Positions 6,912 through 14,602 of a DNA stretch of 33,391 nt are shown one piece after another (the first letter of the stretch is position 1; the number at the start of each line of letters is the position of its first letter). A program made the position numbers and the translations under genes. Origin of the DNA: T3SED10-47 sp046483725 (GTDB lineage Bacteria; Bipolaricaulota; Bipolaricaulia; Bipolaricaulales; Bipolaricaulaceae); NCBI GenBank assembly GCA_046483725.1, contig JAWOCQ010000023.1, positions 1-33,391 of the forward strand, written 5' to 3'. Below the pieces are notes generated by a model. That model made no database searches. It was given only the letters and a program-made list of their open reading frames with translations, and was not told the origin of the DNA.

Positions 6912-7666
6912 TAGGCAAGGTTCTCCCGCAGGAAGGTGCGGAAGGGATGGGCGAGGTGTTTCACGTTGTCCATTTTGAGGATGAGGATGCGCGGGCCGAC
7001 CAGGGCGATGATCCCGCGGTCCTTGAGATCGGAGAGGACGCGGATTGCAGTTTCGGTGGTCAGCCCTGCCATCTCGGCTAGCTCTGTCCGGGGGAGCTCG
7101 ACCCCGATGTCCAGGCCCTTATCCGTCTCCTTGCCGAAGGCGTGATACAGTTCGAGCAATACTCGGGCGACGCGTTCCTTTGCCGAGCGGGACGTTATCT
7201 CGACTAGCTTCTCTCCGAACACCTTCCCCTCGCGGGACAGCTTCTCCACAAGACGCAAGGCCACGTCGGGATACTTGCGGACGAAGGCCAGGAAGTCCTC
7301 TTTGGGGATGAACATTAGGCGTGAAGGCTCCAGAGTCTTGGCGTAGCAAGTGTACGTCTCCCGGTCGAACAGGGTCTTTTCCCCCAGGATCTCCCCGGGG
7401 CCGAGAAGCTTCAGGATCTGGGAATGCGCAGCCCGGGTGTGCTTGGCCACTTTGACCTTGCCTTGGCAAACGATGTACAGGCCAAACGCGGGCATTCCCT
7501 CGTGGAATACGGTTTCCTCAGCCGCGAGCTCCATCGGACGCATTGCCGGTCGAAGATCGCTCCACGCCTCGGCGGGAAGTCCGCGAAACACATAGGTACA
7601 CCCGACCCCACACTGCTCACAGGCGTCAACCTTTCTGGTCGGTTGGCGTACGGGTGCTTCCCGCAT
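6911..7666 (-). CDS. FNR/CRP-family transcription regulator with N-terminal cysteine cluster
   Basis: A 251-residue regulator: N-terminal CEQCGVGC (Cys 16, 19, 23), a cyclic-nucleotide-binding-like beta barrel (about 30-145), a long dimer helix, and a winged helix with ELPRTELAEMAGLTTETAIR (about 190-209). Another Cys at 107 lies where FNR has its fourth cluster ligand, so an oxygen- or redox-sensing iron-sulfur cluster is plausible. The recognition helix keeps Glu and Arg (E205, R209) but has Ile where FNR has the specificity Ser. The ATG at 7666 lies 41 bases inside the end of accA and has a weak ribosome binding site, so the start is not certain. Neighbours suggest it links carbon and hydrogen metabolism to redox state. 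Confidence 0.85.
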   Translation of the reverse strand: MREAPVRQPTRKVDACEQCGVGCTYVFRGLPAEAWSDLRPAMRPMELAAEETVFHEGMPAFGLYIVCQGKVKVAKHTRAAHSQILKLLGPGEILGEKTLFDRETYTCYAKTLEPSRLMFIPKEDFLAFVRKYPDVALRLVEKLSREGKVFGEKLVEITSRSAKERVARVLLELYHAFGKETDKGLDIGVELPRTELAEMAGLTTETAIRVLSDLKDRGIIALVGPRILILKMDNVKHLAHPFRTFLRENLA

Positions 7667-8585
7667 TTCGATATCGTTTGTACCGCAAACCCTTCAGCTC
7701 GTCCAGTGGCGTCGATGTCAATCCGTCCAACTGTTCACCCAGAGTGCTGCGAAGCACGTCCGCGGTTTCTTGCAGATTGGTGTGCGCACCACCCACGGGC
7801 TCGGAAATAATATGGTCAACAAACCCTAGCTCTCTCAGATGGGGTGCCGTTAACCGTAGGGCCTGGGCGGCTTGGGATGAGGCGTGGGGATCCTTCCACA
7901 GGATGGCTGCGGCTCCTTCCGGGGAGATGACCGAGTACGTAGCATTCTCCATCATCAGGACCCGATCGGCTGCAGCAATTGCGATAGCGCCGCCCGAGCC
8001 GCCTTCCCCCAGGATGACGGCGACGGAAGGAGTATTCAGAGAAAGCGTTCGGGAGATGCACTCGGCAATAGCCCCGGCGATGTTCTGTTCCTCGGACTGC
8101 AGCCCGGGATAGGCACCTGGCGTGTCCACCAAGGTGACCACCGGGAGGTGAAGCCGTTCTGCGATGTGCATCAGCCGGAGAGCCTTTCGGTACCCCTGGG
8201 GAGTGGCCATGCCGAACCGACATGTGTGCTGCTCCTCGCGCGTACTTCCACGGTGGTGGAAGAGCAGCATGACCCTCCGGCCGTCCAGGAGGGCGGGACC
8301 GCCACGGAGGGCAGGGTCGTCTCCGCCCATCCGGTCTCCTCGCAGCTCATAGAAGTCCTCGGTTAGCGCTTCTACAAGCGGTAGGCCACGCGGGCGCTCG
8401 GGATGGCGGGCCAGCTTGACCCTGTCCCAGTCGGACATGTGGGCATACTGCTCACGCCGTAGGCGGAAAAGCTTCTTCTCCAAGAGTGCGATCTCCTCGC
8501 TGAGGTCTACACCGCCTGTTTCCATCATTGTGCGTAGCTCAGCGACCTTTTCTTCCAGGGCACGGATAGAGGAATCGTCAACCAT
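7626..8585 (-). CDS. accA: Acetyl-CoA carboxylase carboxyltransferase subunit alpha
   Basis: A 319-residue AccA. With AccD it moves the carboxyl group from biotin on AccB to acetyl-CoA, making malonyl-CoA for fatty acid synthesis in the cytoplasm. An N-terminal helical region (DLSEEIALLEKKLFRLR) is followed by the crotonase-like core with VTLVDTPGAYPG and ILGEGGSGGAIAI, which form the oxyanion hole and acyl-CoA site. The ATG at 8585 has GGAGG seven bases upstream and overlaps the accD stop by 8 bases; the open frame running to 8630 is not needed. The accD-accA order is common in Bacillota. The biotin carrier and carboxylase genes are not in the window. Confidence 0.96.
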   Translation of the reverse strand: MVDDSSIRALEEKVAELRTMMETGGVDLSEEIALLEKKLFRLRREQYAHMSDWDRVKLARHPERPRGLPLVEALTEDFYELRGDRMGGDDPALRGGPALLDGRRVMLLFHHRGSTREEQHTCRFGMATPQGYRKALRLMHIAERLHLPVVTLVDTPGAYPGLQSEEQNIAGAIAECISRTLSLNTPSVAVILGEGGSGGAIAIAAADRVLMMENATYSVISPEGAAAILWKDPHASSQAAQALRLTAPHLRELGFVDHIISEPVGGAHTNLQETADVLRSTLGEQLDGLTSTPLDELKGLRYKRYRNAGSTRTPTDQKG

Positions 8586-9429
8586 GCGCACCTCCAGCGA
8601 GTACATGTAACGCTTTGGCCAGTTCAGCACGGAGCAACTCCCGCGTGACTACTTGATCTACCATGCCATGTTCCAGCGCGAACGAAGCGGTCTGGAATCC
8701 TGCGGGGAGCCTCTCGCCCGTGGTCTGCTCAATGACCCGGGGGCCGGCAAAGCCGATCATTGCGCCTTGCTCGGCGACGGTGACGTCGGCCAAGCTGGCT
8801 ACCGAGGCCAGCATGCCCCCGCTCGATGGGTAGGTGAGAACGGCGATGAACGGCACCCCAGCTTCGGCCAGCAAGTTGCGCGTGGCTACGGTCTTGGCCA
8901 TCTGCATCAGGGAAACTACCCCTTCCTGCACCCGGGCCCCGCCTGAGGCCACCACGAGCACGAAGGGGATGCCCTCCGCGGCGCACTGTTCCAGCGCTGT
9001 GGCGATCTCGTCTCCCACCACCTGGCCCATGCTGCCGCCGATGAAGCGGAAATCGATCACGCCAAGCATCAACGGGCAGCCGTCCAAGGAGCCTCGGCCC
9101 ACCAGGATGGCGTCTTTCAGCTCTGTGATGGCTTGGGCTTCTTCCAGGCGTTCGTGGTAGGGTCGGCGATCGACGAACTCAAGTGGGTCTGTGGAGGTGC
9201 AGCCGAGGCCCAACGGGGTGTAGGTATCGGGATCTACCAGTGAAGCGATGCGTTCCTGAGCAGTCAGGAAGAAGTAGGCCCCGCAGCGCGGGCAGATGTG
9301 GTTGGTCTCCTTTAGCTTGCGGCGGAAAACAAGCTCTCCACACGCCCGGCAGCGTAACCACGACGTCTCCTCGGCCCGACGTGGCTCTACCTCTACATAT
9401 CTTCCTCGGTCATCCCGCCTGATCGGCAT
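8578..9429 (-). CDS. accD: Acetyl-CoA carboxylase carboxyltransferase subunit beta
   Basis: A 283-residue AccD. The N-terminal zinc ribbon has Cys at 27, 30, 46 and 49. The crotonase-like domain follows with VVASGGARVQEG and the FAGPRVIEQTTGERLP block that is nearly invariant in this subunit. The ATG at 9429 is preceded by AAGGAGG; an upstream TTG in the same frame has no such site. It overlaps the end of the DUF502 gene by 20 bases and accA by 8, so the three are surely one operon. Length and motifs are normal for the family. Confidence 0.96.
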   Translation of the reverse strand: MPIRRDDRGRYVEVEPRRAEETSWLRCRACGELVFRRKLKETNHICPRCGAYFFLTAQERIASLVDPDTYTPLGLGCTSTDPLEFVDRRPYHERLEEAQAITELKDAILVGRGSLDGCPLMLGVIDFRFIGGSMGQVVGDEIATALEQCAAEGIPFVLVVASGGARVQEGVVSLMQMAKTVATRNLLAEAGVPFIAVLTYPSSGGMLASVASLADVTVAEQGAMIGFAGPRVIEQTTGERLPAGFQTASFALEHGMVDQVVTRELLRAELAKALHVLAGGAHG

Positions 9430-10084
9430 CGGGCACCTCCTTGGGGGGCTGCTCAACCCGTAGCCTTTCGGGGACTACCACTCCCCCGGAGAGCAGCAGG
9501 CTGAAGCCCTCGTCGATGGTCAGGTCCAACGGGACCAGTTTATCCTCCGGCAGGAACAGAACATAACCCGATAAGGGGTTAGGTGCCGTGGGGACATAGA
9601 CTGACACCACTCGTTTGCCAAACGCTTTGTCCAGCCGTGCCAGCTTATTGCTGGTCAAGAACCCCATGACGTACGAACCCTCTTTGGGAAACTCCACCAG
9701 CACCAACCTCTTGACCTGGGCTCCCGGTACCACCTCTCGTTTGAGGAGCGCGTAGGACAGTTGACGGGTAGCCGAATAGAGCTTGCGCAATACGGGCAGC
9801 GAGAGCAAGCCTTGCTCCATGGTGCCCACCAGGCGTTTGCCAAGCCAGTATCGGGCTACCGCGCCCACAACTAGCACCACGCCTACGGTTACCAGGATCT
9901 CCGTCCCGGGGATGTACCTCCCGAACGCTCGGGTGAGCAGTTGACTCAGAGCGGTCTGGGGACCCACCCAGCTGGCTACGAGGCGAAAGATGAGCCAAAG
10001 GACATAAGCTGTGAGTCCCGCAGGCAGGATCACCAGCAGTCCGGAAACAAACGTATCGCGCAACAAACGCATCAGACGCTTCAT
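9410..10084 (-). CDS. DUF502 family membrane protein
   Basis: A 224-residue protein with two membrane segments: about residues 12-38 (FVSGLLVILPAGLTAYVLWL) and 62-83 (ILVTVGVVLVVGAVARYWLG). Between and after them are the DUF502 hallmarks: SLPVLRKLYSATRQL, VKRLVLVEFPKEGSYVMGF and VYVPTAPNPLSGYV. The soluble C-terminal part probably lies at the membrane surface. Function is unknown in the family. It is the first gene of the operon with accD and accA, which hints at a link to lipid supply but no more. Confidence 0.88.
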   Translation of the reverse strand: MKRLMRLLRDTFVSGLLVILPAGLTAYVLWLIFRLVASWVGPQTALSQLLTRAFGRYIPGTEILVTVGVVLVVGAVARYWLGKRLVGTMEQGLLSLPVLRKLYSATRQLSYALLKREVVPGAQVKRLVLVEFPKEGSYVMGFLTSNKLARLDKAFGKRVVSVYVPTAPNPLSGYVLFLPEDKLVPLDLTIDEGFSLLLSGGVVVPERLRVEQPPKEVPDADQAG

Positions 10085-10125
10085 CTCACCCCACTGCTAT
10101 CTCCCTTGTATGCCAAACCGGCAAG

Positions 10126-10140
10126 CCACGCAAAGCGTGG
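10126..10140. repeat. Short palindrome in the DUF502/acs divergent region
   Basis: CCACGC, AAA, GCGTGG form a perfect 6-base inverted repeat with three central bases, between the divergent DUF502 and acs starts. No U tract follows on either strand, so it is more like an operator than a terminator. Which regulator would bind is unknown; the operon's own FNR-like protein is one guess. Confidence 0.3.
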
Positions 10141-10238
10141 TCAAACCTTGGGAGCCTGGTAGTGTAACGCGTATTGGTTATGATTCCCCGTCGAATGGTA
10201 CAAAAGAGTGTCCAGCTGAGAAAGGAGGAGTCCTTAAA

Positions 10239-12197
10239 GTGGCCAAAGATGTGAAGTGGGTGGAGCCTGATCCAAAGCGGCCCGATTGGTACTGGCCGAC
10301 GGAGGAGGCCAAGCAGCGTGCGTGGGTCTCCGATCCAGAAATTTACAGGAAGGCGGAGGAGGACCCTGAGGGGTTTTGGGCGGAGAGAGCAGAGGAACTT
10401 CACTGGTTCAAAGAATGGGACAAGGTCTACGAAGAAGCTCCTTACGAGTTTAAGTGGTTCGTCGGCGGCAAGACTAATCTGTCTTATAACTCGTTAGATC
10501 GCCATGTGGAGGCCGGGCATGGGGATCGGGTCGCCCTCATTTGGGAGCCGGAGCCAACGGACCAGCCCGGGCGTGTACTCACCTACAAGGAGCTGCTTGC
10601 CGAGGTCTCCCGCCTGGCCAACGCCCTTAAGGAGATGGGCGTGGAAAAGGGTGATCGAGTGGGCATTTATCTCCCGATGATCCCCGAGGCAGTTATCGCC
10701 ATGCAGGCGGTAGTGCGCATCGGCGCCGTGCACTCCGTAGTGTTCTCCGCCTTCTCGGCGGAGGCATTGCGAGACCGGATGCTCGACTGCGGCGCAAAGG
10801 TGCTGATCACCACGGACGGCTACTACCGGCGTGGGAAGGCGATCGCCTTAAAGCCCAACGCGGACAGGGCGATGGCCGGTACCCAGGTGGAGAAGATGAT
10901 TGTGGTTCGCCGTTCGGGGAGCGACGTGCCCATGTCCATGGGGCGGGACGTTTGGTACCACGAGCTGGTCAGTGACCAGTCCACCGAGTGCCCGCCTGAG
11001 GAGATGGAGGCGGAGGATCTGGCCTTCATCCTGTACACCTCTGGCACCACGGGGAAGCCCAAAGGCGTCATGCACACTACGGGCGGATACGCTGTGCAGG
11101 CGTATGCCACCTGCAAGTGGGACTTCAACCTCCACGAGGACGACGTCCACTGGTGCACGGCGGATGTCGGGTGGATCACCGGGCATACCTACATCAACTA
11201 CGGGCCGTTGATGAACGGTGTGGCCACGGTGGTGTACGAGGGAACGCCCGACTACCCCGACTACGGACGCATGTGGCAGGTCATCGACAAGCACAAGGTA
11301 ACCGTGTTTTACACTGCTCCCACGGCCATTCGCATGCACATTAAGTGGGGGGAGGAGTGGCCTGCCAAGTGTGACCTGTCCACGTTGCGTGTGTTGGGCA
11401 CGGTGGGCGAACCGATCAATGAAGAGGCGTGGATGTGGTACTTCAAGAACATCGGCGGGGAGCGCTGCCCGATTGTGGATACATGGTGGCAGACGGAGAC
11501 GGGAGCGAGTTGCGTTCAGTCGCTGCCCGGCATTGGACCGTTCGTCCCCACTGTGGCCGGCAGGACATTCCCGGGTATCCGGGCCGCCATCCTTGACGCC
11601 AGCGGCCAGGAACTCCCGAGGGGGGATGGAGGATATCTGGTCCTCAAACCTCCTTTCCCGCCCGCGCTGCTAAGGGGGTTGTACGGAGACCCCGAGAAGT
11701 ACAAGGGAACGTATTTCTCCGAGTACGGCCCCGGCTACTACTTTACCCGCGACGGAGCCCGCATCGACGACATGGGTAACGTGCGGATCACGGGCCGAGT
11801 GGACGATGTGATGAACGTCGCCGGGCACCGCTTGGCCACTGCTGAGGTGGAGGACGCCCTTACGCAACACCCCCTGGTCAGTGAGGTGGCTGTGGTCTCC
11901 CGCTCCGACGAGGTCAAGGGAGAGGTGCCCATAGCGTTCCTGCTGCTCAAGAAGGGAGCCCAGCCTTCCGACAACCTGAAGAAGGAACTGGTCAAGACCG
12001 TGGACAACCACATCGGCCCTACGGCCCGCCCGGCGGCAATCTACTTCGTGGAGGACGTTCCCAAGACGCGTTCGGGCAAGATCATGCGTCGGGTGCTCAA
12101 GTCCCTGGTCCGTGGGGAGCCGCTGGGGGACGTGGCCACGCTCCGTAATCCCGAGTCGGTGGAAGATCTGAAGCGGGCTGTGGGTTACGAAGGTTGA
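10239..12197 (+). CDS. acs: Acetyl-CoA synthetase (AMP-forming)
   Basis: A 652-residue Acs that activates acetate with ATP and CoA, giving acetyl-CoA and AMP. Seen are the P-loop-like YTSGTTGKPKGVMH (about residue 266), TWWQTETG (about 414), GRVDDVMNVAGHRL (the hinge) and KTRSGKIMRR near the C-terminus, whose Lys (K614) is the site acetylated in enterobacterial Acs. I chose the GTG at 10239 because AAAGGAGGAG lies at good spacing; a longer open frame to 10011 is not credible. A weak -10 (TATGAT, 10179-10184) is present without a clear -35. Two Pat-type acetyltransferase genes face it downstream. Confidence 0.97.
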   Translation: MAKDVKWVEPDPKRPDWYWPTEEAKQRAWVSDPEIYRKAEEDPEGFWAERAEELHWFKEWDKVYEEAPYEFKWFVGGKTNLSYNSLDRHVEAGHGDRVALIWEPEPTDQPGRVLTYKELLAEVSRLANALKEMGVEKGDRVGIYLPMIPEAVIAMQAVVRIGAVHSVVFSAFSAEALRDRMLDCGAKVLITTDGYYRRGKAIALKPNADRAMAGTQVEKMIVVRRSGSDVPMSMGRDVWYHELVSDQSTECPPEEMEAEDLAFILYTSGTTGKPKGVMHTTGGYAVQAYATCKWDFNLHEDDVHWCTADVGWITGHTYINYGPLMNGVATVVYEGTPDYPDYGRMWQVIDKHKVTVFYTAPTAIRMHIKWGEEWPAKCDLSTLRVLGTVGEPINEEAWMWYFKNIGGERCPIVDTWWQTETGASCVQSLPGIGPFVPTVAGRTFPGIRAAILDASGQELPRGDGGYLVLKPPFPPALLRGLYGDPEKYKGTYFSEYGPGYYFTRDGARIDDMGNVRITGRVDDVMNVAGHRLATAEVEDALTQHPLVSEVAVVSRSDEVKGEVPIAFLLLKKGAQPSDNLKKELVKTVDNHIGPTARPAAIYFVEDVPKTRSGKIMRRVLKSLVRGEPLGDVATLRNPESVEDLKRAVGYEG

Positions 12198-12334
12198 GCT
12201 TCAGCGTCTTTTGCAGCCCGTTGGAGGACCTGTGGGGGATCGGAGCTACGCACAGCGGACTGCCGTTTATGGTGTTCCTCGCGGTGTTCAGCGTGCGGAT
12301 GGTGCTTTGTCTTCGGTGAACCAGGGGCGGAGGT

Positions 12335-14590
12335 CTAGCGGAGCTTCTTCTCCGCGAACACCACCCCGTCCTCCATCATTATGCGAACCTCGAACCCGCG
12401 GCGCTGGAGAAGGGTGATCATGCGTACGTTGTCCGGTGTAAGCTCACAAACGACTCTTCCAGCGCCCAGCTCTGTGGCCAGGGTTAGCATGTGATCGGTC
12501 AGGATGCTGCCCAAGCCTTTCCCTTGCCATGGGTCGGCGACGAACACGGCGAACTCGGCGAGGTCTAGATCAGGATCAAGGAACAGTTCTCCCTCTCCGG
12601 CCAAACAACGCGTTCCCTCCTCTTGCACTTCGGCCACCATGACCAGTTCCCGCCGGTAGTCGATGTAGCAATGACGGCGGGCCATGCGCCTGGACGGCTT
12701 GTGATGGACAGAGTGGTAGCGTAGGCGGAGGGTGTCCGGGGAGGAGCGGGTGAGCATCTGGCGCCAGCGGGGTTCGTCGTTAGGGCGGATGGGACGGAGC
12801 GTGACGCAGCTTTTGTCCTTGAGCCGGAGGGTGTGAATTCGTTCCTCCGGGTACGGGCACAGGGACAGGTGGGGCCGTCGATAGCTCAAGTTGACCCTGG
12901 CGCGGGCTCCCAGTGGGGCCGCATCCCACTCGGCGAACGCGATAGGTGCAAGGTCCAATTCCTCCACTTCGGGGAGGTCCACGGCCAGCCGGGACAGCTG
13001 TAGGAGGAGCTTTGCCAATGCGTTGCCGGCGGGGCCAGAGAGTCTTTGTGGAAGGGCACCCAGCATGGAGTGTGCCAGTGACTCGGTGAGCGGAGGCAGG
13101 CCGACAGCCGGGTGCGCCTCGCTCTTATTGGAGCACGCGGCGATCACCACCGTGCCGAACACCGGATGCCGGCGCAACCCAAGCACGAAAGACCGGTCTG
13201 CAGAGGGGGCCTTGGCTGAACCGACGATGATTCCCCAGTGGGCCAGAGCTTCCACTAGCACTTGCTTGGGAACCTCGCCAGCGGGGAGAGCGGGAAACTC
13301 TCCCGGTGCAGGTCTGGCGGGAGGGAGTCTCCACGGCCGGTGTAGCTCCTCCAAGTTGTGAACATAGTCCGCTAGGTGGCCCAGCGCGCGGGCGGCAGCT
13401 GAGATGCACGGATAAACTGGAATCCCCGATTCCCGCATTGCCCGCGTTCTGCCTTGATCGTTGGTCACGGCTACCAGCGGCTTTCCGACCTTTGCGGCTG
13501 CTTCACGGGATGCCTGGGCGTACACCCCGTGCGGCATGCCTACCAATAGCATGTCCACCCCGCGGTCGTTGAGCAACGCCTCCAGGGCGAACATCAAGCT
13601 AGCTGGATGCACCCCTGTGGGGAGACGAGCACAGTTGTCCTGCACCGAGCAGCCACACCGGCGTAGGGCAGCGCGGGTCCTGGCGGAGAGTTCCGCCGTC
13701 GCCCTGACGCATTCCCGCAGGGGTTCCCCGCACTCTGCGGAAGCGAGCACCGCGATTCTGCCTCCCGGTGGGGGATGGTCGAGGCGGGACAGCAGCTCAA
13801 CGAGGTTGAGGAGCTCAGCGCTTTGGCGCAGGGGGACTGCCCCGGCGCGCCGGAGGGCGCAGGAAAACACTGCCCAGTCCCAGTCCTGATCGGGCCTGTA
13901 GGCGATGAGAGGCCTGTCCCTGGCGAAACTCCACACAGCCGGCAGCAGCTTTGTCGGGGACGGTATGCTATCTACATCCAGCGCCAAGGCTCGTACGCGA
14001 CCGCGTCTGTGCAGGTAGTCCGTGAGGTCCGCCAGGTCTACGTCGACCTGTGCACCCAGCGAGACCAAGTGGCTTAGCCCCAGGTGCATCTGTTCAGCCC
14101 GGAAGAGGAGCTCCTCCCACAGAAGTGGGGATGAGGAGACCAGGGCCAGGCTGCCGTGGGCCGGCATCCCTGGGGCGAGGCTGGCATTGAGCCGCAGCGA
14201 GGGCACTATCAGGCCTCTGGACCCAGGGCCGATGAACCGGGTGTTCGGGTATTCTCGGCTCAGTGCTTGCAGAACAGCCAAGGGCGCGTCTTGCGGCAGG
14301 ACGAGCACGCCGGGCAGCCCCATCTCGGCGCAGGACTGCACAAGCTTCTCCATCTGGATTGGGGGCGCGTCCAGCACGGCCAAGTCCACATTCGGCGGGA
14401 GGTCCTGCACTTGATCTACTGCAGAGATTCGTTCGGCCGGTGGACGCCCCCCGCCTACAAGGAATACCTCGCCGGCGAATTCATAACAGAGCAGGTTGCG
14501 TAGCGCCTGGAGGGCGAGCCGTCCATCGCCGACAGACGCGAAAGCCACCCCCCCGGGCCGGAGCGCGCGGTCAAGCTTATGTACACCCAC
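12335..14590 (-). CDS. Degenerate acyl-CoA synthetase (ADP-forming)-GNAT fusion
   Basis: A 751-residue paralogue of the gene just upstream. The N-terminal CoA-binding and CoA-ligase-like domains remain recognisable (SLRLNASLAPGMPAHG, LVSLGAQVDVDLADLTDYL), but the segment that should hold the catalytic His (SHTGALAG in the neighbour) is missing. The ATP-grasp part is cut to a stub lacking roughly 95 residues. The C-terminal GNAT acetyltransferase domain is intact (SCVTLRPIRPNDEPRW, then AVFVADPWQGKGLG for acetyl-CoA binding, then LTPDNVRMITLLQRRGF). Catalysis by the synthetase part is unlikely; lysine acetylation with a sensory or structural N-terminus is likely. The GTG start is 12 bases after the preceding gene. 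Confidence 0.85.
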   Translation of the reverse strand: MGVHKLDRALRPGGVAFASVGDGRLALQALRNLLCYEFAGEVFLVGGGRPPAERISAVDQVQDLPPNVDLAVLDAPPIQMEKLVQSCAEMGLPGVLVLPQDAPLAVLQALSREYPNTRFIGPGSRGLIVPSLRLNASLAPGMPAHGSLALVSSSPLLWEELLFRAEQMHLGLSHLVSLGAQVDVDLADLTDYLHRRGRVRALALDVDSIPSPTKLLPAVWSFARDRPLIAYRPDQDWDWAVFSCALRRAGAVPLRQSAELLNLVELLSRLDHPPPGGRIAVLASAECGEPLRECVRATAELSARTRAALRRCGCSVQDNCARLPTGVHPASLMFALEALLNDRGVDMLLVGMPHGVYAQASREAAAKVGKPLVAVTNDQGRTRAMRESGIPVYPCISAAARALGHLADYVHNLEELHRPWRLPPARPAPGEFPALPAGEVPKQVLVEALAHWGIIVGSAKAPSADRSFVLGLRRHPVFGTVVIAACSNKSEAHPAVGLPPLTESLAHSMLGALPQRLSGPAGNALAKLLLQLSRLAVDLPEVEELDLAPIAFAEWDAAPLGARARVNLSYRRPHLSLCPYPEERIHTLRLKDKSCVTLRPIRPNDEPRWRQMLTRSSPDTLRLRYHSVHHKPSRRMARRHCYIDYRRELVMVAEVQEEGTRCLAGEGELFLDPDLDLAEFAVFVADPWQGKGLGSILTDHMLTLATELGAGRVVCELTPDNVRMITLLQRRGFEVRIMMEDGVVFAEKKLR

Positions 14591-14602
14591 CTTGGCCTAA
14601 GG

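Noticed and set aside
10126..10140. Palindrome as a transcription terminator
   Set aside because: No U tract on either strand and it lies between divergent starts, not after a gene.
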